A stretch of DNA of 6,633 nt. It comes from an uncultured Lachnospiraceae bacterium. Lineage in GTDB: Bacteria; Bacillota; Clostridia; Lachnospirales; Lachnospiraceae. Under the pieces are notes generated by a model that was given only the letters and a program-made list of their open reading frames with translations, was not told where the DNA came from and did not search any database. This document shows positions 1 through 5,841 of the stretch, piece by piece. The stretch covers positions 1 through 6,633 of the forward strand of contig CALGGL010000263.1 in assembly GCA_937915975.1 (NCBI GenBank), read 5' to 3'. The translations under genes and the position numbers were made by a program. Each line of letters begins with the position of its first letter. The stretch's first letter is position 1.

Positions 1-1
1 G

Positions 2-2947
2 AATCCTTCAGCGTTATCAAAGAGAATAAGGACGGCACATTCGAAATGCAGACATAGCGGAGATGCCTCATCAACACTTACCATCGTTGCACCGACACTT
101 ACTACATATGGTGGAACAGGTAGTGCCGCAGCAACTATCGCGGGAAGTATAGATGGAGTTACAAACCCTGATATAGTATATAAGAATGGTGATACTGTTC
201 TTGACGCTGCTCCGACAGATGCCGGAACATATACTGCAAGTATTACATTTACAGATGTTTCTTTAACCGTTGGAGGAACAGGAGACGTAACGGCAACTGT
301 GGAATATACCATAGAACCTGCTGCTCTTACCGATGTGAGTGTAGAACAAAACGGAACGTTGACATATACCGGAGAAGCACAGACACCTGAAGTAACGACA
401 AGTGCAACAGCGGTAAATGATCAGACTGTTACATTTACCTATAGTACAACAGAAGACGGAACTTATGGTGACATGCCGACTGTCACCAATGTCAGTGACT
501 GTGGAACTATATATTATAAGGCAAGTGCACCAAACCATAATGATGTAACAGGAAGCTTCACGGTTAGTATGAATAAGGCTGATAAGGAAGCACCGGCTGC
601 ACCGACAGCTACAAGTACAAGTGTAAATAGTATTACACTTGATTCAATTCCTAACGGCAGATACAAATTGGGTGACGGCGAATGGCAGACAAGTCCTACA
701 TTTACCGGGCTTGAAATGAATACCTCATATACTTTTTATCAGAAGTATGCAGAGGATTCCAACTACAATGAGTCCTTGACAAGTGTCGGAGCCGATATAA
801 GCACTTCGAACCATGTGCATGAGTGGTCTTATCAGGCAGACGGTACGACTATAACGGCTACATGTGCCGATACTGATGGAGGACACGGTACACCGAATAC
901 GGCAACGCTTACACTAATCAGACCGGAACTTACAAAATACGGTGGAACGGAAAGTGCAGAAGTAACCTTTACGGGAGGTATCGATGGCGTTGCTCCTGTT
1001 GTAGTATATAAGAAGGGTAATGACGTTCTTGACGGTGCACCGACAGATGCCGGAAGCTATACAGCAAGTGTTACAATTGACGGTGTAACAGCAAGCATTG
1101 AGTATGAGATAGAGAAGGCTGATGCACCGGTGCTTTCCGATGGACAAAAGCCTACGAAAAATGAAAATATTATTTATGATGGTACGGAAAAAGAGCTTAT
1201 AACTGAGTCTGATGATAATATTACGGGTTATACAATGAAGTATGCCGTAACTACTACAGATACGGTACCTGATGATTCGGAATTTGACACTTCAATTCCG
1301 GAAGAAACGAACGCCGGAACGTATTATGTATGGTATAAAGTTTTTGCCGATAACAGCAATAATTGCAAGGATACAGAACCTGCATCACTTCTCGTTAATA
1401 TAGCTCCGAGAAAGGTGACCGTAAGCGGTATTATCGCATTGAATAAAACATATGATGGAACTGACAGTGCAATTCTTGATTATTCAAATGTTACATTTGA
1501 CGGCATTGTTGACGATGATACGCTGACTGTTTCAGCAACAGGCAAGTTTGTCGATTCGGATGTTTCCGTAGACGGATCCGGTGAGGTAGTAGCAAAAATA
1601 GTAAATATAACAGGTCTTATTCTGGATGGTGCTGATGTTGATAATTATGAGTTGGCACAGGACGGACAGCAGACAACTACAACTGCAACGATAAAGAAAA
1701 AGGCTGTTACGGTTACAGCACTTGATCAGATTGTCGCTGTAGAAGGAAATATTGATGATTCTCCTTCTATGGCAACTCTTGACGGTGCTATAGAAGGACA
1801 TAAGCTTGCTGAAATAACACTTACTTCAGGAAGTACAGCAAGCGCGACCGCAGATGGTGTGATAACACCGGGTGAAGCAAAAATCGTAAGCGGTGATGTG
1901 GATGTAACGGATAATTATGAAATAACATATATAAACGGCGTAATGACCGTTACAAAGGCTGATTCGGAAGTCATACTTGATAAGACTTCGGTTGGCGAGG
2001 ATACAAGCGTAGCAGCAGTTGAATCTCCAAACCTTCAGGAATTTGCTGACAAGCTTGCTGAAGACGGAAAGCTTGTAAAGGTCGAGCTTAATGTCAAGCC
2101 TGTTGAGGAAGATGAACTTGAAGCTGATGCTGTATCAGGCATAAAGGCTGCGGCGGATAAACTGTTTGCAAATGTCGGTAAAGAGACAGTAAATATAGAA
2201 TACCTTGAGATAGATATGACAAAGTATGTTGACGGCATAAAGCAGGGAGCTATCAGTGATACAAATACTCCTATAGAGATTGCGGTTACATATAATACAG
2301 ACAAGGCGAAGAATCCTGTAGTTATAAGAAGACATGACGGAGCGGTTTTGGTATTTGATCTCCTTTCGTCAAAGCCTGCAGGCAGCTATAAGGATGCGTC
2401 ATATTACCTGGAAGGCGATAAGATATATATTTATTCACAATACTTCTCAGACTTTGCGATAGTATATTCGGTTGAAAAGACATTTAATGTAAACCTTGAT
2501 AACGGAATGGATGAAGTGATAAGAGTTATTGTACCGGAAGGTACAAAGTACACACCGCCGAAAGACCTTACAAGAGACGGATATGATTTCGGTGGCTGGT
2601 ATAAGGATGAAACATTTACCGCAAAGTGGAATCCGGATACAGATACAGTTACGGCTGATATGAAACTTTTTGCAAAGTGGATAAAGAAGGCTGATAGTAC
2701 AACGCCGACAGATACCGGAAGTAACACCACACCGGCAGATAATGGAAGCAGTACCACGCCTGCAACACCGGCCACTACTCAAACGGTAACACCGGCGGCA
2801 ACAAATACTACGCCTGCGGCGGATACAACAAAGAAATCTGTAGACACAGGCGACCACTCACATGTGGCAGTCGCAATCATGCTTATGATTGATTCGGTTT
2901 TGGCGGCGGTTTATCTGACTTTGTTGAAAAGAAAAAGATTAAAATAA
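2..2947 (+). CDS. Sortase-anchored multi-domain surface protein, C-terminal part (5' truncated)
   Basis: This is the C-terminal ~981 codons of a large secreted surface protein, probably an adhesin or wall-structural protein; the ligand is unknown. Reading in order by base position: an Ig-like MBG-type module (about 71-328); a second one with the YTGEAQTPEV motif (about 329-580); an Fn3-like segment with the KLGDGEWQTSPTFTGL pattern (about 584-808); a second copy of the first module (about 905-1123); another MBG-like stretch (1124-1404); a YDG module with KTYDGT (about 1405-1693); an MBG_2-like module ending NYEITYINGVMTVTK (about 1694-1965); an unassigned 170-residue region; an InlB/Listeria-Bacteroides repeat with GYDFGGWY and LFAKW (about 2480-2690); a Thr/Pro stalk (2691-2836); and an SVDTGD sorting-type motif, hydrophobic helix and KRKRLK tail. 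The frame is open back to base 2, so the GTG at 299, which lies inside a module without a ribosome site, is not the start. The first ~55 bases look better in another frame. Family assignment is confident; function is inferred. Confidence 0.85.
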   Translation, partial: NPSALSKRIRTAHSKCRHSGDASSTLTIVAPTLTTYGGTGSAAATIAGSIDGVTNPDIVYKNGDTVLDAAPTDAGTYTASITFTDVSLTVGGTGDVTATVEYTIEPAALTDVSVEQNGTLTYTGEAQTPEVTTSATAVNDQTVTFTYSTTEDGTYGDMPTVTNVSDCGTIYYKASAPNHNDVTGSFTVSMNKADKEAPAAPTATSTSVNSITLDSIPNGRYKLGDGEWQTSPTFTGLEMNTSYTFYQKYAEDSNYNESLTSVGADISTSNHVHEWSYQADGTTITATCADTDGGHGTPNTATLTLIRPELTKYGGTESAEVTFTGGIDGVAPVVVYKKGNDVLDGAPTDAGSYTASVTIDGVTASIEYEIEKADAPVLSDGQKPTKNENIIYDGTEKELITESDDNITGYTMKYAVTTTDTVPDDSEFDTSIPEETNAGTYYVWYKVFADNSNNCKDTEPASLLVNIAPRKVTVSGIIALNKTYDGTDSAILDYSNVTFDGIVDDDTLTVSATGKFVDSDVSVDGSGEVVAKIVNITGLILDGADVDNYELAQDGQQTTTTATIKKKAVTVTALDQIVAVEGNIDDSPSMATLDGAIEGHKLAEITLTSGSTASATADGVITPGEAKIVSGDVDVTDNYEITYINGVMTVTKADSEVILDKTSVGEDTSVAAVESPNLQEFADKLAEDGKLVKVELNVKPVEEDELEADAVSGIKAAADKLFANVGKETVNIEYLEIDMTKYVDGIKQGAISDTNTPIEIAVTYNTDKAKNPVVIRRHDGAVLVFDLLSSKPAGSYKDASYYLEGDKIYIYSQYFSDFAIVYSVEKTFNVNLDNGMDEVIRVIVPEGTKYTPPKDLTRDGYDFGGWYKDETFTAKWNPDTDTVTADMKLFAKWIKKADSTTPTDTGSNTTPADNGSSTTPATPATTQTVTPAATNTTPAADTTKKSVDTGDHSHVAVAIMLMIDSVLAAVYLTLLKRKRLK
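71..328 (+). repeat. Ig-like module, copy 1 of a diverged intragenic repeat
   Basis: This stretch encodes TLTIVAPTLTTYGG followed by IDGV, VYKNGD and APTDAGTYTAS, and closes with VEYTIEPA. The same order of motifs returns at about 905-1123. Aligned DNA such as the 15-mer CCGACAGATGCCGGA lies exactly 828 bases apart (212 and 1040). Copy 1 is one residue longer near the IDGV motif and carries roughly ten extra residues (around VSLTVGGTGDV) before its last strand, so the two are old duplicates rather than recent ones. Confidence 0.75.
905..1123 (+). repeat. Ig-like module, copy 2 of the intragenic repeat
   Basis: This is the second copy of the module at 71-328. It reads TLTLIRPELTKYGG, IDGV, VYKKGN and APTDAGSYTAS, and ends IEYEIEKAD. 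It is preceded by HVHEWSYQADGTTITATC (from 812), a lead-in commonly seen ahead of this module type in surface proteins of gut clostridia. Comparing it with copy 1 is what exposes the reading-frame problem at the left edge of the window. Confidence 0.75.
2837..2944 (+). other. Sortase-type cell-wall sorting signal
   Basis: The protein ends with SVDTGD, a hydrophobic run (VAVAIMLMIDSVLAAVYLTLL, with one buried Asp) and a basic KRKRLK tail. This tripartite layout is that of LPxTG-like sorting signals, in which a sortase cuts between Thr and Gly and links the protein to the wall. The motif departs from LPxTG: the TG core is kept, and Ser-Val-Asp replaces the usual Leu-Pro-x. Similar xxxTGD tails are common in Lachnospiraceae surface proteins. 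A simple membrane anchor remains possible. Confidence 0.7.
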
Positions 2948-2976
2948 AAAATGTATATGTAAATATTTTAATTAAT

Positions 2977-3020
2977 AAGAAGCATTTTTGATGATATCAG
3001 TCAAAGGTGCTTCTTTTTTT
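2977..3020 (+). terminator. Intrinsic terminator after the surface-protein gene
   Basis: A 14-bp stem (arms 2978-2991 and 3001-3014, AGAAGCATTTTTGA against TCAAAGGTGCTTCT, including two G-U pairs) closes a 9-base loop and is followed by an unbroken run of T to 3020. It starts 30 bases after the TAA stop. This is a textbook Rho-independent terminator and separates the adhesin transcript from the next gene. Confidence 0.9.
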
Positions 3021-3062
3021 GTCGAATTGTGGTCTTATTTTGTATACGTTTAGTGAATAAAA

Positions 3063-3081
3063 TTAACATGATATATGTTAA
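3063..3081. promoter_or_regulatory. Perfect inverted repeat, candidate operator
   Basis: TTAACAT (3063-3069) and ATGTTAA (3075-3081) form a perfect 7-bp inverted repeat with a 5-base spacer. It sits in the 162-base non-coding gap ahead of the MerR-like gene and about 24 bases upstream of that gene's likely -35 box. A dyad here could be a regulator binding site, perhaps for autoregulation. The region is very AT-rich, so chance is a real alternative. Confidence 0.3.
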
Positions 3082-3104
3082 AGTTGTACTCAAGGATAAT
3101 CGGA

Positions 3105-3133
3105 TTGGAAATTATAGATTTTTAACATATAAA
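3105..3133 (+). promoter_or_regulatory. Likely sigma-A promoter of the MerR-like gene
   Basis: TTGGAA (3105-3110) and TATAAA (3128-3133) are separated by exactly 17 bases, matching the vegetative consensus at 4 and 5 of 6 positions. Transcription would begin near 3140, giving a leader of about 43 bases. A perfect TATAAT at 3141-3146 is an alternative -10, but nothing convincing sits at the matching -35 position. Confidence 0.45.
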
Positions 3134-3162
3134 TAATAACTATAATTTACTTTGTTTTTAAC

Positions 3163-3171
3163 AGAAGGGAG
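3163..3171 (+). promoter_or_regulatory. Shine-Dalgarno site that decides the MerR-like start
   Basis: AGAAGGGAG lies just before and over the GTG at 3171. Because the GTG's first base is the last G of this site, GTG cannot be the initiation codon. The next in-frame start, ATG 3183, follows after 11 bases, slightly long but workable, and gives the expected short N-terminus before the HTH. Confidence 0.65.
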
Positions 3172-3182
3172 TGCATGATATA

Positions 3183-3935
3183 ATGACATATATGATAAAG
3201 GATGCGGCCAGGGAGCTTAACGTTGAGGCTCATGTATTAAGATATTGGGAAGAGGAACTTGGACTTGCTATAAAGAGAAACTCCATGGGACACAGATATT
3301 ATGATGAAAAGGATATATTGATTTTTAAGAATGTTCAGGAACTTAAGAAAAGGGGTCTTTCGCTTAAGGATATAAGGGATGGGATAGATAAGGCAAGAAG
3401 TGAACAGACAAAAGAATCAAGTGCGTTAAAGTCCGGTGAAGTTTCAGGTGAGGTAAAAGAGGAATTTGTGCCTTTGTCTGAAACTTTGAATCAAAGTGAC
3501 AATGAAGAAAATAACGGAAAAATTACTGAGAAAAACAGCTTAAAGTATTTTGGAGAAAAAGATTTAAAGATCACTGATAAAAAAGATTTAAAGACCATTG
3601 ATAAAATAGAAGCGGATAACATTAAAGATAAAAAAACTGATGAATTAAAGATTGTTGACTTTAAGTTGGCACAGCTTCAAAGTGTTATGAACAGGGTTGT
3701 TGCAAATGCATTAAGAGAAAATAAAGATATTATAACTTCTTCTATTAAAGAAGAGATTACAGCGGATGTTATGAAACAGTTTGATACTGTGATGAGAGAA
3801 AAGGAAGAAAGAGAAGAAAGAAGATATAAAAAACTGGATGAATATCTTCGTGAGATTCAAAGAGCAAATGCTGAGATTGCTGCAACAAGAGACAGAGGAT
3901 TTTTCAAAAGACGAAGAGCAAAACAAAGAATTTAG
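3183..3935 (+). CDS. MerR-type HTH protein with long linker and C-terminal coiled coil
   Basis: This 250-residue protein begins with a winged-helix MerR-type DNA-binding domain (residues about 1-70): IKDAARELNVEAHVLRYWEEEL, then the wing motif MGHRYYDEKDI and helices through LKKRGLSLKDIRDGI. A charged, low-complexity linker follows (about 71-155), containing the tandem octapeptides KDLKITDK and KDLKTIDK. The C-terminal part (about 158-235) is heptad-like and rich in Glu, Lys and Arg, and the protein ends with a basic FFKRRRAKQR tail. No metal- or ligand-binding core typical of classic MerR regulators is visible. Such HTH-plus-coiled-coil proteins are frequent in clostridia; Bacillus RacA, a chromosome-anchoring protein, has a comparable plan, so a structural DNA-bridging role is as possible as transcription control. 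The DNA-binding domain is certain; the role is not. It stands alone, with its own promoter. Confidence 0.85.
   Translation: MTYMIKDAARELNVEAHVLRYWEEELGLAIKRNSMGHRYYDEKDILIFKNVQELKKRGLSLKDIRDGIDKARSEQTKESSALKSGEVSGEVKEEFVPLSETLNQSDNEENNGKITEKNSLKYFGEKDLKITDKKDLKTIDKIEADNIKDKKTDELKIVDFKLAQLQSVMNRVVANALRENKDIITSSIKEEITADVMKQFDTVMREKEEREERRYKKLDEYLREIQRANAEIAATRDRGFFKRRRAKQRI
3558..3605 (+). repeat. 24-bp in-frame tandem duplication in the MerR-like linker
   Basis: Bases 3558-3581 and 3582-3605 are two adjacent 24-base units differing at two positions. They encode KDLKITDK and KDLKTIDK. The copy lies in the disordered linker, where length changes should be tolerated, and looks like a slippage product. 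Confidence 0.85.
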
Positions 3936-4039
3936 GGAAAGAAATTATGCTATTAAATGACAATAAAATGTCTATATTATAAAAAGATATGTTTTTGCTG
4001 ATTTTTGATTTAAAATTTGTAGCTGTTAAAAATCTGTTA

Positions 4040-4048
4040 TGATATAAT
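4040..4048 (+). promoter_or_regulatory. Extended -10 promoter of the sugar-phosphate kinase gene
   Basis: TGATATAAT is a perfect extended -10 (TGnTATAAT). The best upstream -35, TTGTAG at 4017-4022, is 20 bases away and weak, which an extended -10 can tolerate. Transcription would start near 4055, leaving a leader of about 65 bases that contains the palindrome ATGTTGATAACAT (4080-4092). The 3936-4039 stretch upstream shows no convincing terminator for the preceding gene, so read-through into the kinase is possible. Confidence 0.55.
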
Positions 4049-4079
4049 GTTGGAAGCGATGAAGAAGTCGGAAGAGTAC

Positions 4080-4092
4080 ATGTTGATAACAT
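4080..4092. promoter_or_regulatory. 13-bp palindrome in the kinase leader
   Basis: ATGTTGATAACAT has perfect 5-bp arms around GAT, located about 25 bases after the predicted transcription start and 28 bases before the start codon. Downstream placement is compatible with a repressor roadblock site, as used for catabolic sugar genes, but no regulator is known here and such short AT-rich palindromes arise by chance. Confidence 0.25.
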
Positions 4093-4108
4093 TAAGATAT
4101 ACGATAAT

Positions 4109-4113
4109 GGAGA
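4109..4113 (+). promoter_or_regulatory. Shine-Dalgarno site that decides the kinase start
   Basis: GGAGA ends 7 bases before ATG 4121 but only 1 base before the alternative in-frame ATG at 4115. The spacing, and the family's usual M-x-YTVTFNP beginning, both favour 4121. Confidence 0.65.
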
Positions 4114-4120
4114 AATGATA

Positions 4121-5014
4121 ATGGTTTACACAGTTACTTTTAATCCGTCTCTCGATTATATAGTTACGGTTGATGATTTAAAGCTTGGACTTACAAACAG
4201 AACCTCATCGGAATTGATTTTGCCGGGAGGAAAAGGTGTAAATGTTTCTACGGTACTGAGTAATCTCGGTGTTGACAATACCGCACTTTATTTTGCGGCA
4301 GGCTTTGTCGGAGACGAGATTACAAGAAGGATAAATGCGCTTGGTATAAATGCGGATTATATATCTGTTGATGGGGGCAATTCCAGAATTAATGTAAAGA
4401 TAAAAAATATTGATGGAACAGAGATAAACGGCGCAGGACCCGATATCTCCAAAGAAAATCTTAAAGAACTGATGGATAAGCTTGAACTGCTTGATGACGG
4501 AGATATATTGGTTCTTGCGGGTAGTATACCGTCGTCCATACCGGCTTCCATTTATGCTGACATTATGGAAAGCCTTTCTGACAAAGATATAGATATAGTT
4601 GTCGATGCTTCTAAGGATTTGCTTTTGAACGTACTTAAATACAAACCGTTCCTCATTAAACCGAATAATCATGAGCTTGGAGAAATATTTGATAAAAAGC
4701 TTGACAGCAGAGAAACTGTAATTCCTTATGCAAAAGAACTTCAAAAAATGGGTGAAAAAAATATTCTTGTATCGCTTGCGGGGAAAGGCGCAGTCCTTGT
4801 CAGTGAAGACGGAACTGTATATGAAAGTGAAGCTCCTAAAGGCAGGCTGGTTAATGCTGTCGGGGCAGGTGACTCGATGGTAGCAGGGTTTATAGCTGGA
4901 TGGCTTGAAAATAAAGATATGGAATATGCATTCAAAATGGGAATTGCCGCAGGCTCGGCAAGTGCGTTCTCAGAGCTTTTGGCAACAAAAGAGGAAATAT
5001 ATAAACTGATGTAA
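4121..5014 (+). CDS. fruK: 1-phosphofructokinase (PfkB/ribokinase family)
   Basis: This 297-residue cytoplasmic kinase most likely phosphorylates fructose-1-phosphate with ATP to fructose-1,6-bisphosphate, feeding PTS-imported fructose into glycolysis. The N-terminus TVTFNPSLDY (residues 4-13) and PGGKGVNVS (35-43) are the substrate-side signatures of the FruK/LacC branch. AGSIP (133-137), KPNNHELGE (180-188) and VSLAGKGAVLV (217-227) follow, and the PfkB signature NAVGAGDSMVAGF (245-257) carries the catalytic-base Asp251 and the anion hole. Length is normal for the family and all key residues are present. Tagatose-6-phosphate kinase (LacC) is the main alternative, because the two differ little in sequence. 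Unusually for fruK, no fructose PTS gene (fruA) or DeoR-type regulator (fruR) adjoins it within the window: the MerR-like gene is upstream and convergent genes lie downstream. Confidence 0.88.
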   Translation: MVYTVTFNPSLDYIVTVDDLKLGLTNRTSSELILPGGKGVNVSTVLSNLGVDNTALYFAAGFVGDEITRRINALGINADYISVDGGNSRINVKIKNIDGTEINGAGPDISKENLKELMDKLELLDDGDILVLAGSIPSSIPASIYADIMESLSDKDIDIVVDASKDLLLNVLKYKPFLIKPNNHELGEIFDKKLDSRETVIPYAKELQKMGEKNILVSLAGKGAVLVSEDGTVYESEAPKGRLVNAVGAGDSMVAGFIAGWLENKDMEYAFKMGIAAGSASAFSELLATKEEIYKLM

Positions 5015-5020
5015 CAACAA

Positions 5021-5116
5021 GGATGGTTTCAATCAACAAGTTTTTAGGTGCAAAGCAAATCGTAAGTGCCGGCGAGATTTGCGTGTGCCTGTAAAGCGTG
5101 TTTATTGAAACCGTCC
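5021..5116 (+). repeat. 96-nt long imperfect hairpin between convergent genes
   Basis: The gap between fruK and the phosphatase folds almost completely on itself. Pairs run 5021-5033 with 5104-5116 (GGATGGTTTCAAT against ATTGAAACCGTCC), 5035-5038 with 5099-5102, 5040-5044 with 5093-5097, 5046-5052 with 5084-5090 and 5055-5061 with 5076-5082 (GCAAATC against GATTTGC), leaving a 14-base loop. That is 36 pairs, four of them G-U on the plus-strand RNA. No T-run follows it on either strand, so it is not a standard intrinsic terminator. It could be the 3' end structure of the fruK mRNA, a small RNA, or a copy of a dispersed palindromic (REP/MITE-like) element; no target-site duplication is visible. 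Confidence 0.8.
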
Positions 5117-5129
5117 CCGCTATAATAAA

Positions 5130-5750
5130 TTACAGACTGCCGTTATACATAATCATAGTTTCGTTTATAATTTTATATTCGCCATCCGTATAATCAACGA
5201 CGATTATATTGCAATTGGTTTGCAGACCACCTGACCAGAATTCGCTGGTTGGGTGTTTTTTTATGTAACTCATAATGGCTTTGTTGATTGCACCGTGGGC
5301 GACTATCATAACTCTTTTGCATTTTTTTTCGAGTGGTTCGATTTTGTCCTGCATAAAGTCTCCGGCGCGGGCTATAAGATGCTCGAAGGTTTCTGCATCA
5401 TCGGCCGGTATGTAGCATTCGGGTTTTTTAAAAAAATACTTAAATGTTAGGCCTTCATCACGTATAAGCTCGGAGAAATTGCTGCCTTCAAAATGTCCGA
5501 AGCTAATCTCTCTGATTCGGTCATCTTTTATGATTTCTATATCACGATTTCCCCTTATCAATTCTGCTGTTTCATAAGCTCGTTTAAGAGGACTGGAATA
5601 AATAAGGTCAATCTTTGTATCTTTTAATCCCTCGCCTGTTTTGACGGCGAGCTCGCGACCATAATCATTTAGTTCTATATCTACATTGCCCTGTAATCTT
5701 TTGTCTTTATTCCATGGCGTTTCTCCATGTCTTACTATGTATATTTCCAT
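5130..5750 (-). CDS. Histidine phosphatase family protein (phosphoglycerate mutase-like)
   Basis: This 206-residue cytoplasmic protein belongs to the histidine phosphatase (PGM-like) superfamily, which transfers phosphate through a phospho-histidine. The signature VRHGET places the nucleophile at His8 with Arg7. RLQGNVDIELNDYGRELA (18-35), SSPLKRAYET with Arg57, REISFGHFEG with the probable acid Glu81, and VAHG with His152 complete the active site. The substrate cannot be read from sequence: cofactor-dependent mutases are longer (about 230-250 residues), so a phosphatase of the GpmB/CobC/PhoE kind is likelier than a glycolytic enzyme. A weak ribosome site (AGGATGGG on the minus strand) precedes the ATG. 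It lies 91 bases downstream of ung on the same strand, beyond a hairpin, with no clear promoter of its own, so it may depend partly on read-through. It converges on fruK. Confidence 0.88.
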   Translation of the reverse strand: MEIYIVRHGETPWNKDKRLQGNVDIELNDYGRELAVKTGEGLKDTKIDLIYSSPLKRAYETAELIRGNRDIEIIKDDRIREISFGHFEGSNFSELIRDEGLTFKYFFKKPECYIPADDAETFEHLIARAGDFMQDKIEPLEKKCKRVMIVAHGAINKAIMSYIKKHPTSEFWSGGLQTNCNIIVVDYTDGEYKIINETMIMYNGSL

Positions 5751-5783
5751 GTTCCCATCCTGTTTTTTGTGTATTTGTTCTGT

Positions 5784-5824
5784 AAAAAAATATATAGCAT
5801 TTAAGATATTCTTAATGCTTTTTT
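5784..5824 (-). terminator. Hairpin with U-tracts on both sides, between ung and the phosphatase gene
   Basis: AGCAT(T)TAAG at 5796-5805 pairs with CTTAATGCT at 5811-5819: nine pairs with one bulged base and a 5-base loop. On the minus strand it is followed by ATATA and then seven T residues (complement of 5784-5790), suiting a terminator or attenuator after ung. On the plus strand six T residues follow directly (5819-5824), so it could also stop antisense transcripts. The stem is AT-rich and probably leaky. The rest of the 91-base gap shows nothing else. Confidence 0.6.
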
Positions 5825-5841
5825 CGTCAATTTCAGTCGTT

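Noticed and set aside
299..301. GTG as the start of the surface-protein gene
   Set aside because: It is a valine codon inside the last strand of an Ig-like module (VEYTIEP), has no ribosome site, and the frame is open and module-like upstream.
3171..3173. GTG as the start of the MerR-like gene
   Set aside because: Its first G is part of the Shine-Dalgarno sequence; ATG 3183 is better placed.
4047..4118. 23-codon ORF (MLEAMKKSEEYMLITLRYTIMEK) overlapping the fruK region by ATGA
   Set aside because: Its ATG lies inside the extended -10 box, so the fruK promoter transcript would not contain it, and there is no ribosome site.
4205..4744. 179-residue minus-strand ORF opposite fruK
   Set aside because: It is an antisense shadow of a well-supported gene, rich in Ile, Tyr and Arg, with no motif or ribosome site.
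5121..5126. TATAAT on the plus strand after the long hairpin
   Set aside because: No -35 at a workable distance, and it would point into convergent genes.
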